Shown: positions 24,101 to 34,730 of the stretch, in pieces
Layout of the letters: every line of letters begins with the position of its first letter
Position numbering within the stretch: position 1 is the stretch's first letter
Assembly (NCBI GenBank): GCA_000469685.2
Contig: LS997566.1
Location: 39,739,920 to 39,803,919, forward strand
Direction of reading: 5' to 3'
DNA: 64,000 bases
Source: Haemonchus contortus
Lineage: Eukaryota; Nematoda; Chromadorea; Rhabditida; Trichostrongylidae
The notes under the pieces: generated by a model
Database searches by the model: none
Seen by the model: only the letters and a program-made list of their open reading frames with translations
Told to the model about the DNA's origin: nothing
Made by a program: the position numbers and the translations under genes

Positions 24101-26893
24101 GATGATGTTCTGGGAAGTTCAAGTCTATGCCATAGCCGAATGGATGATGTACTGCGAAGAATTCGCTGAACTTCCTCTCGAACAAAAGGCACGTCGTTTT
24201 CATATCCCTCCTTTTTTTGACATATTTTCCAGAGTCCCTATCTCTCCTATCCTTAACCACTCTTTAGGTGATAATTTTCAAAAATGCTTGGATGATATGG
24301 CGACGCTTCGAACGGATCACAATGTCAGTAGAGTTGTTCGGATGGCGAGCATTACATGAGAAGGTAAAAAATCATCCACACTTTGAAATATGACTCAGTA
24401 AATTAAAGGCACAGTTCACGATAGTTTTGAAGTACCCGTTTTTATTCGAAAAAGGGAAGTAAAGATTAGGAATATTCATCGGCAGTGAAGAAAGCGAGAG
24501 AATTCGCCGATTTCGAGAAAAATGTGGCTCCTCAAAAGTGTTGAAAATACATGTTGAACGAGATTGCCATGACGGAAATAAGATGGTAGGGGTATCTGGA
24601 CGAGATTTCAGTTATTGCAATTGCGCAAAGAGCTGACTACATCCAGCCAGAACTGTATAGAACTGTCTTTCACTGTCGCTGTATGTCATGACAAGTTGTT
24701 TGAACTTCCTTCATGGGTTCCCTTGTGATCGGTGCAGCTTTTACAATGCCGGTGAAACTCGTCCGAGGATTCACACGGGCCAATCTTTGAGCCTTTATAA
24801 CTCCCTATCTAGGCCGTTTTCCGATCTGATAGTTACAGATATGGTATACGCGGAGGCATCGAATTCATCCTGTGAGGGAATCTCAGAAACCAATTTCATC
24901 GTGAACTGTGCCTTTAAAAATTTTCAGTTTCGAAGTGATGACTTTGTGATTTTGAAGTTATTATTCGAAATGATTTGATTTTTCGCGAAACCTAAGCAGA
25001 ACTATTTATTAGAGGGGGAAGATAACAAATATTTTGAGCCTTTCAAAAGATCCTCTCCGTGATCGATGTCTCCCGACTATTTGCCACTTACTTTACCTGG
25101 AGCGAAGATCAACTAGCCCAGTGAGAGAAGCGCTCATTTTTGCCGGTGTTCGTTCGGTCCGATGGGATACTATCATGTACTGTATTGATATAGATACGCT
25201 CCGCTGCGCGCGTCCGTCGAAACTAGGTCACGCCGCAGCCGTCGCACGCGGCGAGTCAGACAGCGATACTTGACAGACGTCGCAGTTGTCGGTGGGGCAT
25301 ACGATTTGCGCTCGGTCCACGGCAGTCAGTTCAATGAGAAGGTAACACAGACAAATGCAAATCATTCGCTCCACTGACACTTGGTGGTACTGTAATGTCA
25401 TCTTGAGACCTCAGTGGGGTGCGCCGCGCGCGAAGTGAGGGGGGGGGGGGGTGACCTACTTTCGACTGACGCGCGCAATGGACGTTCTCCGTAGTGATAG
25501 GATCTGCTACCATCGTCCGTACAGCAGAACAGTTACTGGATCGTATCAGTCGCATTGATCGATTGAAGACCGTAATGAAATGGAGTTAACCGTAACTGGG
25601 AAATAGCGGCGATGTCAATCCCTAGAAAGCTAGAAAATGGCTTAGGGATGACAGGGTTTTACCCATGTACGGTATTCTTTAAGGTAGGTGGAGCGTGCAT
25701 TAAGAATAGATATTGATTAGTATTGAAGGCTCGGAAGTCAGAATGAGAGCACAGAAGTTAAATGACCTTTTTTTGTAAGAGGAATCAAACTGGGAATCAG
25801 TAATCATAGTTACTCAGATGTATTCGTTAACGGATGAAGTTGCCATCAAGATGGATTCGTTGAAGTTCGACGTTTCTCTGTTCACTGACTACGATCCAGA
25901 GTACATATACAGGTTTCTGATCCTACTATGTCCTACTATAACAAATATTTCGGAATAATAAAGGTGTAGAGCTGTTCAGGATGCTCCAGCCATTCTCTGG
26001 CCGCCTACTGGATGAAGTCACAAAGTCCTGTCTTGAGATCTGCTTAGATCCAATTGAGATCGTTTACATCTTGTGTACCCTGGTATGGCATGTGGATGGT
26101 AAGCAAATTGAATTTCACTGGTTCGGAATAAAAGGCAGAAACTGATGGTTACGTAGTGATAGAAGTGCCGTATCGTGTCGACCAGATGAAGGCCGCCTGA
26201 TTGGGTCCTGCTGCCCTCTCAAATGTATCCACTGTATTGACCCTCGAACTTTATCCACTTGATTTCCTTTAGGTGGGACAATAGAGCGGGAGGTAGACAT
26301 GTTTTCCGAAAAAGTATCGTATTCATTTTGTTAGCTGACCTTAGTTATAGGTGGTTCGGCAGTAACATCACAGTTTCTGAACCTGATACCGACTTATGAG
26401 TTCTGTTACAAGTTGAACCTGACCCAGAGTATCTCAACCCAGAAAAATCTTAAGGAATCACCATTTCTTCTACCAACTCAGTTGAAGAATTTCAAAATAA
26501 GTACAATCCGAGGGTTTGTAACAGTTTAGGTAAGCCAGTGAGCCGAGATACCCAGACAGTGGCGGAAAATTATTTGGAGCGAATTTCTGATAGTCTACAT
26601 AATTATTATACAAACGTCACAAAAACTCCTAATTATGCTGGTCGTCTTATCAAGATAATGTCTATAGCGCATTGTATAGAGGTGAGTCTGGTTCCTCTGG
26701 TCTTGTAGAGAAGCCCATGTCCATCGGCACCCTCAGAATCGACCATTAGCCTTTCTTTTTCATCATAATCTTCTTGAGTAATTTCTTTCTTTTCCAGAAT
26801 ATTCACTACGAACGCTCAAAAGTGATGGAATTGGCAAAAATATTTGATGTTTTCAAAGTTGAGCTCTCCGAAAAAGGGCTTTTCGACTGCTGA
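21105..26893 (+). CDS. Nuclear hormone receptor, 497 aa, 15 exons
   Basis: A ligand-regulated transcription factor acting in the nucleus. Exons: 21105-21149, 21404-21510, 21837-21970, 22681-22745, 22800-22880, 22950-23021, 23144-23239, 23662-23769, 23802-23900, 24060-24188, 24268-24363, 25818-25912, 25980-26098, 26530-26681, 26798-26893. They total 1494 bp with all phases consistent. The C4 zinc-finger DNA-binding domain spans residues 26-92: C26, C29, C43, C46 and C62, C69, C79, C82, with [10 protein letters not shown] at the first finger's base and NKCLALGM at the end. An acidic and serine-rich hinge follows (about 96-200). The ligand-binding domain (about 200-497) includes [35 protein letters not shown] and a C-terminal helix, [16 protein letters not shown], in the AF-2 position. 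The single-letter pattern is that of the expanded nematode HNF4-related receptors; I cannot assign an orthologue. Intron 10 has a GC donor. Confidence 0.9.
23362..23628 (-). mobile_element. SINE copy interrupted by a G-rich tract
   Basis: Lies in intron 7 of the nuclear receptor gene. Reading on the - strand, the tRNA-like head is near 23600-23628 (reverse of CACCACCTCCGCC), the middle block follows, and the tail ends at GTGGCCTATG (23362). Between 23426 and 23500 the + strand is almost entirely G and A, with many runs of four or more G. This replaces the TCCTCCC stretch of other copies and looks like microsatellite growth inside the element. Confidence 0.55.
24406..24917. mobile_element. Short inverted-repeat element (family G), copy 2
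   Basis: The ends AAAGGCACAGTTCACGAT (24408-24425) and ATCGTGAACTGTGCCTTT (24899-24916) are exact inverted repeats of 18 bp about 0.5 kb apart. It sits inside the 1.45-kb intron 11 of the nuclear receptor gene, does not touch a splice site and has no coding capacity. It is a MITE by structure and related to 11357-11874. Confidence 0.8.
25202..25480. mobile_element. Palindromic inverted-repeat element (family P), copy 2
   Basis: 279 bp in intron 11 of the nuclear receptor gene. The left end starts CGCTGCGCGCGTCCGTCG and the right end (25451-25480) is its approximate reverse complement. The interior carries ACAAATGCAAATCATTCG and CACTTGGTGGTACTGTAATG, as in the copies at 40185 and 42318. A run of G at 25439-25451 has expanded next to the right end. 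Confidence 0.75.
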
Positions 26894-27926
26894 AGTCAGG
26901 TGTCTAAGAAACTCAGGATGGAATCCAGAAGGTTATTCGTTGAATGTAACACAAAATGGGCTCCTGAAAAAAGGCTCACTTTTTTGCACATTCACCTTAC
27001 CTGGAGGTTGTTGGATTTATTTCAAACTAATAATAATATCCTTTTTCTGGAACCGTTACCTTCCTTGTAATTGTATAAATTAAAGATGATTATCATCATT
27101 GTAAATGAAAAAGATGAATAGAGAGGAAGCTTTTTGTCTCATCACTCAAATCGCCGCCTCACCAAGTACCGTTAGAGCAAGAGGAACAAGTATTTTGGCG
27201 CGGATCAGTCCCATTTTGGGATGCGCTTCGCACTGAAATTCCATCCAGTGTTGTAGTAGTTTTTCGAAGGCGTGTGTGACCTCCACAGTGGAGTGCGAAG
27301 GCGCTCGGTGTACAAGTCAGCGCTTCAATTCCTCTAGATCGGTCTGGTCTGCTGAACTGCTTTCATCTACATAATTAGACTACTGTAGATGACTTTTTAT
27401 TATGTCAATTAGGGAATGTTAGTCTTCAATTTGGTTTTATTAGGGAATTAAGGTTCATAAAGCAGAAAGGATGATTATCCTGAACTCTGTCTGACATATA
27501 TTCCTAAGACCTAATTATTAATTGTGAACAAACCAAAATGAGTAGCCTTCGCGACGCTTTTTTGGAAAAAACGGTAGATTTTTTTCTGGTAAAGTTGCTT
27601 TGCAGGTATTCTCCAGCAGGATATGAAAGAGAAATCCCAAACAGAAAGCCTCAATTGATCTTTCTGAAAGGAAATGTTGTATCTAGTGTATAAGCTTCAG
27701 GTGCACAAATACTAATTGCTATGGCAGCTCTACCACCTCTCCCCTTTAGGCCAGTTACATTTAAGGTATTCGATGCGTGGTTCCAATTTAGGGAGTAAAC
27801 TCCTCTCTGCTGCTTCAAACCCTCTTATAAGCATGAGAATATCAGCTGCTCTGCTCCTTTCATGTTATACGGACAAACTAAAATATTTACATAACTTTAC
27901 TGGAAAACATCTTATAGCTACGAGTT
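26894..27926. other. Convergent intergenic region
   Basis: The nuclear receptor gene (+) and the CFAP36 gene (-) end facing each other, about 1 kb apart. A partial reversed SINE block (GATGCGCTTCGCACTGAAAT, and GTACAAGTCAGCGCTTC) lies at 27230-27350. No further exon is supported. Confidence 0.5.
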
Positions 27927-30900
27927 CTACGATGTTGATGGATTATCGATTTCGGATTTCAGCTGATCCACGATTGCTCGGCGAGCTGCTATGACGTCGT
28001 CGGCACCACCACGACTCCCTCTCATCAGTCCCCTTGCAGCTCTGGCTGTACGAGGGCGTTCTTGAGCAGCGCGCTGACTGACCTCCTAGAAAACCAGCTG
28101 TACACAAACTCGAATGCAGCGAACGCCATGAACTTATGGCTTGACTAATTCACCTGAGCTATAGAAAGTACAACAAAATATTCAAAAGTACTCCTTGAGT
28201 TGAAAAGCACTCACGTTCAATTGTTTCTCGCGTTCGTTAGTTTTCATGGCAAGGAGACGATCCCGTTGCATGCGAAGGTATTCTGCTCGGCTACGAATAG
28301 CAGCAGAGTTAAGTCGATTCGGTTCTTGAAGTAGGGCCTTAAAATTAGAGCTCAGATGTTCAACAGTGATTTTGCTTGAGCAAGGAGGGATTGTTACGAC
28401 AACGTCTACATCGGTCAAACCAAAAAAAGTACCTATAAAAGTACCTCCCCACCCCATACTTACAAATGATTATATTTCTCCTGTGTAAGCCTCCTTGAGA
28501 CCTCGAGGGCGACATAACTTTACGAAAAACAACGCTTACATTACTAGTGTAACTGAAACCAATACTGCAAAAGGACCTCTCCCAGTCTCTTGGACGAGGA
28601 CGTGTTAACTCCATACTTGTGCTTTGACCAAGACACCATACCTTATCCTTCACCTCACCAACACCCAGTTGACCTTTGCTTCCTGGCGGCATTCCAAATG
28701 AACAACTCACGTTGACATCGTAGATGTTCTTCCCGCGAGGTCCATACATTACTCCATCTTCGTCCAGTTCTTCGTTCTTTTTCTCAGCACCCACATTGGC
28801 GTTGTTTTCTTCCTTACGTTTTCGCGATTCTGTGGAAGGCTAAAATACAACGTCGAAGGTCAAGCTTCATGAGGGCAAAACGACCATCCCACTTACCCGC
28901 CTCTCTTTTGCACTTTTTGGTACTGCTCTTTCACCACCACCAGTACCACCACTTGGAGCGTTCGCCCGTTTTGCTGTTGGTGGACGTGCACCGCCTCTAC
29001 TAAAAACAGCAATTAACCTAATCTATTAAAAAAAGAGAAAATCTTACTGGATTCACCTTCTTGGTGGCGTCTTCTCGGGAGGTACTCGAGCTTCTTGGGA
29101 GCGAGGAATCTCCGGCTTGACGGACGGGGGCTTCTCACTGACACTTGGACGTCGCTCCTTTTCTGTAGCTGATGGAGTCCTCGCTACTGGCATGCTCTCT
29201 CGGCGGTCCTTCTTCGCTGTAGCTGCTCTGGATGATTTAGAGTCTGCGCCGGTAGCAGATGTAGCTGTTTCGGATCCACCACCGGCCTTGGATGACGTTC
29301 TTCCGGGCCCAGCAACGGCCTTGGATGGTGTCGCATCAGAGTTCAAGACTGCCGAATCTGGTTTCTTCTGTTCTACTGACGTCGTCGCCTCCACACCGGG
29401 TGCTGATGCGACATTCGAAGCCTCTTTCTTCGGATTGAGCCTTTCGACCTTGAGGAATAAGGAAATAGAGTTTCCACAGAAATATTTTGACAACTTCGTT
29501 CTTCAGATGTAACTCAGTAATACAAAGATGAGAAAAAAGTATTTGGAATAAATCCAGCCCGGACATGGGGAGGGCCCCACACATAAGGCTCCTCTTCTCG
29601 ATCGTAGTGATATGGATGGAATGCATAAGTATGTACGTATAGCCCATACAATGACTTGTGATGGCCAGTTAATGCAAAATGCTGTGATCTAATCCTCCCA
29701 CAAGAACTTGGTACAAATCAACCTACTCCGGACGGATGAACGAATTTGTTGTCTAGGCGAGTATCGATCCGGACTCCGATTCCAGAATAGTGCGAATATT
29801 ACCACTTCACTACCACCGCCCACACAAACTACTCCTATGCTCATGAGAAACATCCGGTCTGGTCTCCCGAGACCCGAGAAGCAACCCAAAAAACGGAAAT
29901 AACATCCACCCTCATAACCGATCTACCAATTACAGTAATTTGGCCTTAATTTTTGGAACCGCATTGATTTTTCAGTGTACAAAAAATCTTTTGAAAAAAT
30001 AACTAACCCCATTTGTTGCAGCTAATGCCCGACTGTAAAGTTCTTGTTCTTTTCCACGTTCTATTTCTAGCCGCTTTCGTTCTTCTTCACTACTACGTAG
30101 TACATCTTCTAATTCTTCCATTTCTTTTCGGCTGAGATTATCGAATTCTTCCTTGCTCTGCCTAAAAATTTGGCCTTTTGTTTTCCAGGCCAATCCAAAT
30201 TTGCACTGCTTCGAGAAAACAATAAGCCCACCTCATTACAGCTATAAGGACGTATCTCTCAGTCTCTTCCGGTGATACCACTCTCGCTTTATTCTTGAAC
30301 GTCTCGCCATCTTCGATTTGCAATACGGACGGAAGCAGTCCGCACATAAACTGAAAAGGATTCCATGATAGGCAGGATAGCCGGAAGTCTGAATGGTCAG
30401 CCCAATAACCACCTCGATCATTTGGAGAGCCTGAAGCTGCAGTTCCACATTTTTTCTCATCATCATCGGTACGAATACATTGAAGTCTTTAGCGGCAGCT
30501 AAGGGCTCCAGGCTTGTCTATAAAGGACAACTCACTTTAGGAAAAGCCCAGTCATTTTCCTGAGTCCCGCCTCTGCTCAATGTGGCATGTCATTACTGTG
30601 AATAAACAAACAAGTAATGTTTTGAGTGCCCATAAACATTCATGTTACCATCTTCTAACAAGATTACTCGCTTAGAATTAAGCATGCTTGAAATAATATG
30701 CCGTTTCAGCTACGCTGCGATTTATACCCTAACAGTATCCGTCTACTCCATTTCTACACTATTTCTACCCGGCTAGTTTTGAAGTCATGGCAGAGAGTGA
30801 AAGGTAAAAGTGGGTGTAACTGTCATTTTATTTTGATTTAGAAAAAGATTTAAAGCGTACCCTCTGTCGAACAGTGAGTTTGTCAGGTTCGGCTGATTTC

Positions 30901-33900
30901 AGAGCGTCATGAAGGCTTTTCAACGGAATATTGGTGTCAGCACAGAAACATTCCACGAGTGTATCGACCAATTCGATGAACTCCTTGTGAATCTGTTCAT
31001 ACAGCTCGACATTTCCTTGTTGACGATCAAATACTGAAAAGACTTTTCACTAATTAAAAATATTTAATGATATTAATTTATTTCAATTCATTTTTGTTGA
31101 TAATTGTGAATATGGCCTTTTGATCTGAGAATTGACGAGCTCCAAAATTCTGTAAAAACGTCAGTATGACATTTTTAGCCTTTTCTTTAGCAGGTACAAG
31201 TTTTGATCATTGTGAAGGGGGGGAGGTGGCCCTTCTGACGCCGACCATACCCGTATCATTGACCTGGTCTCACTCCATCTACTTAGTTTCACTTAATCTT
31301 GTAGTTATCTGACTGGTTCCAAACCTTTCTAGGTGAAGGATAGGAAGGTGACGGGTATGTCTGATTAGTCAAAAGCTCCCTAATTTGTCTTTAACATTAT
31401 TTTTGGGGTATTTGTTTTTTTTCGGGGGTGGGGTAGCTCCAAATAGTAGAAAAGAGGCAAAGTAAAAGCATAAAAATAGTACAATTAGGGGCCGGACGAG
31501 AGTGTTGATCAAAAAGATGCATGAAATGGTTATCTGGACGAGCTGTCTTACTGAGTGTGACATTGCGTATAGCTAGCTGGCTAAGTGCCTGCGTGCAATG
31601 TGTGCGTCGCGGTGCGCATGGTACAACCTATACGGCGTCTACAACCCCTAAGACTTTGGACGTGTGCTTCGGCTTAGCCGGTTTTGGGGTCTTTTTGGAC
31701 GCCACAGTGCCTCTTGAGCTGTCCTTTGAGGTCACAGCTTAACCCCAAAAAAAAATCTCAGGAAAAAGAGCAAAAAACCCTAGAAAGAAATTTTTTCACA
31801 GTGAACTGCGCTTTTGAATGGAAAAACTACAATTTTTAAGGGCTGCCTTTGTATTCCTTTTCGAGTATTTTTTTCTCTGTACTTTTGCGTTCACACCTAT
31901 CATTCTATTATATCTGTCATTGCAATAACTGTTGTAGTTGAGGCAAAAATTCCCTACTTCTCACATGACAGGCAGCCGCTTCGCCTAAGAGCAGATCTGA
32001 TTACTACTTGGAATGATTTTTCTGCTGTGAGCTGATTTCATTACTAACATACCCACGTTATAGGCATATTTTTACTCGAGTAGAAGTAAGCTAACGCCGG
32101 TAATACACGATTCATGGAAGAATAAGTGCCCCAATGAAACCGCACTGCACCCCATGGAAACATTCAGTACACTTTTTCACGGACGGATGCTTAAATGATC
32201 AGAGAACGGAGTGATCCGAATTTAGGCCATTTTATAGGCCCTTCTGGAATGGTTTCAGGCCTACCCGAGGTCTCCACCTCCAGAAGCCCTAATTACTTAC
32301 TTGCTTGATAAAGTCGTATAGTATAAGAAAAGCAAGTTAGTGACTTTTAAAAAAAGTCTCTGTAGTCCTCTACTCTCGTGGGCCAATGCCGTGCCTCCAC
32401 AACGTGTATCTATGGCCCTAACATCTTCTTGAGCAAATAGAAGTCCTGGTTTTTATGTCAACAGGTGTCACTACGTAGGCACCATAAGAGGTAACTACGT
32501 ACATGGGTACTGCTCAAACCTATTAGGTGTGTGCATTAATTTCCACCGTTTTTCGCGTGCAGAAACATACCTATTACAAAATTAAAACCAAGTGTATATT
32601 GACCAAGGTATCGCCCATCGTTAGCTGCGACTCCTTGCCACCTTTCTGGTATCTTGTTGACTGCGGATCTAAGAAAACTTTCATCTTTTGAAGCGAACCT
32701 GTTATCCACCCATTTTCGCACTTCTTCGGCATTCCGAAAGCGTATATCTGCCAAATTGACTTGTATGGACCGGAATAGGTGGAAATCAGAAAAAGCAAGT
32801 TCCGGAGAGTATGCGGGCTGGACAAGCTGATCCCGTCCAACAAATGCAATTTTTTTAAAGGACATTCGACGCAACATGGGGTCTGGCATGTTGGTGGCGA
32901 AACGGCACCTCATAATATTTTCTCGCGATTAACGGCCGCTTGTAGGTGATAGCATCCTACAAACTGTCAAGTTGGTGTTCGTAGCGGTCAGCAGTAACAG
33001 TTTCGTTCGGGCTCAGCAGCTCATAGTTCAAAACACCCTTTTGATCCCACCACCAAATGCACACACAGCATTACTTTTTGGCAATAGACATTCCGCTTTC
33101 GTTGCAAGCTCTCGAGTGAAGAGAAACTATCTCAGCAGGTTCGTTCAGATGAAGCTTGTCCTCCATAGAAGCATCCGGTGGGCTTCAATGCCAGTTTTTT
33201 TAAAATCAAACAGCAGGGGAAGGGCCCAGCGGGGAAACGGTTCATCACGTTCCATGACCAATCAGTCTCAGAGCAACTGGATTTTGGGGCAAAACTGATC
33301 TGTCTGCCCTTATGTAGCTAGCCACTACCCTGCCTTACAGAACATGGCAGGTTTCACCGGTAAACCACTAACATGGTTCACGCAATGGCCCTTGGAATTC
33401 GGCGGCGGAAATTAATGCACACACCTAATATTTCTAGAGCCTGGCAGTAATTTTTCCGAGAAATGTGAAACGCTTGAAAAACATTACATCCCAGTTAGCA
33501 CTGGGTTTATCAATTGGTATAAAGACAAAAAAATAAAATCTTTAGGTTCTAATCAATCCCGTCGGGTGTATGTGGCCTATTCAGTGGCTTACGGTGGCCA
33601 GCCGAATACAAGTCAGCTCCTCTATCCTCCCAGACACCCATTCACCGACCCTGGTGGAATGGAAAACTTGGCTAGATTAGGCTCATATCGATCTAAGATT
33701 GGAACCCGTGATCGTGCGTGTGAGAAGATAATTACCTATTACCGGTTGATTTTATTACCGTGTCCATATTCACAGCGCTCACTGTGGAGAGGGGAACCAA
33801 TGGTAGGGATCAAAGACAAGCTCCTTAGAGCAGAAAAAATAGGAACTCGTGCAAAACGTAAAGGAGTCTATTTTTGTAATCTTCCCTCAGTGAAAAAAAG

Positions 33901-34730
33901 TAAATTGAAACGAATGCCGTTTCTGAAAAAAAATCGCATTGAAAGAGCAAGTCTAGGAAAGGCACAGCCAATAACGAAAGAAAAAAATAGGATGGGAAAG
34001 AGATTACTGTAACTCCTCGTAGCTTTGTCCTTTCTTTACAAGAGCTCCCCCTTTCTTTACAAGAGCTCCAAAAAATTACGCAAATCCTTTTTCCGACTTA
34101 ATTTTTTTCGAAGGTGGCAAAGAAACATGATTCTCCTGCTGACGCTCTTTCATTTACATTATCTATCGATCGCTGAAAAAAACAAACCAAAAAGGTTTTT
34201 TAATCTCACTTATTAATTTAATAAATTCAAAGTTGCTGTTTTTTTCTCGATTGTTAGTCATCCCCTACTTATTTCTACCAGAAGTTTGATTCTATCACCG
34301 CCAATTATTCCTACACTTCACAATCGCTATGCATTCAGCGAGTCGACCAAGAGATGACCCCTCGATGGAGTTCAGAAGAGGTTATCAAGTCCTTTCTAAC
34401 GTTACGTGGCAGTTTGCGTCATCCGGTTATTAGCCCAAAAAGAGATGAATGCTTGTTTGGCTGAAAAGGCATAGAACTTGAGCAGGTGCAGTACGGCTCA
34501 TGATCAAGCCACTGCATCATACTATCCAGAATAGACTATGTCTGCCCACGATACTCATTGTATAAAATAGAAAGGGACTCACCGACTGAACGTTGCTCGA
34601 TGAATGTAGCGATTGGGAGTGCCCATATTGTCGAGTCGATGAAGTCGAGAAACTTGGCGCGTACGGTTCTTGGATCCAGTGATGATGTCGTTGATGGAGA
34701 TGATCCCTTCCGCGATAGTTTGCGGAGCAT
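27927..34730 (-). CDS. cfap-36: CFAP36 (CCDC104) homologue, BART-domain ciliary protein, 534 aa, 10 exons
   Basis: CFAP36 is a cilium-associated protein whose N-terminal BART-like helical domain belongs to the family that binds ARL2/ARL3-type GTPases. Exons in transcript order: 34730-34583, 31033-30861, 30517-30413, 30350-30232, 30161-30008, 29448-29057, 28999-28897, 28839-28711, 28337-28215, 28085-27927. They total 1605 bp with every junction in phase. The BART region spans about residues 18-142, with FLDFIDSTIWALPIATFIEQ, LYEQIHKEFIELVDTLVE and FVPMMMRKNVELQLQALQMI. A charged coiled coil follows (182-233), then a long low-complexity Ser/Ala/Pro/Lys stretch (234-441). A conserved C-terminal piece (EYLRMQRDRLLAMKTNEREK, then ARRAIVDQLKSEID) corresponds to the end of vertebrate CFAP36. 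The chosen start is the first ATG in the exon-1 frame. Intron 1 (3.5 kb) contains a mariner remnant and a SINE. The donor of exon 3 (GTGGTT) is weak. Confidence 0.9.
29637..29822 (-). mobile_element. SINE copy in CFAP36 intron 5
   Basis: Same strand as the host gene. The tail GTATAGCCCATACAATGAC is at the left and the tRNA-like head (reverse of CACTTCACTACCACCGCC) at 29804-29821. The middle blocks are diverged. It lies wholly between the exons at 30161-30008 and 29448-29057. Confidence 0.55.
32523..33428 (-). mobile_element. Mariner element, internally shortened, degenerate transposase
   Basis: Terminal inverted repeats start TTAGGTGTGTGCATTAATTT (32523) and match the right end (to 33428) over about 26 bp with one difference. 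TA dinucleotides flank both sides, as expected for mariner target sites. The - strand encodes pieces of a mariner transposase: an N-terminal part with KGVLNYELLSPNETVTADRY in one frame, and a C-terminal part with YSPELAFSDFHLFRSIQ and FLRSAVNKIPERWQGV (frame at 32913-32536). Stops and frame changes separate them. At 906 bp it is shorter than the usual length of about 1.3 kb. The copy is inactive. It sits in intron 1 of the CFAP36 gene on the same strand. Confidence 0.85.
33551..33765 (-). mobile_element. SINE copy in CFAP36 intron 1
   Basis: Starts at the tail AATCAATCCCGTC (33551), continues through GGTGGCCAGCCGAATACAAG and TGGAATGGAAAACTTGG, and ends in the B-box-like block (GGAACCCGTGATC on the + strand) and a degenerate head. 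It is inserted about 120 bp beyond the mariner remnant. Confidence 0.55.

Noticed and set aside
29117..29512. 131-codon open frame on the + strand
   Set aside because: It is antisense to the large low-complexity exon 6 of the CFAP36 gene, whose phase-consistent splicing and homology explain the open frame.
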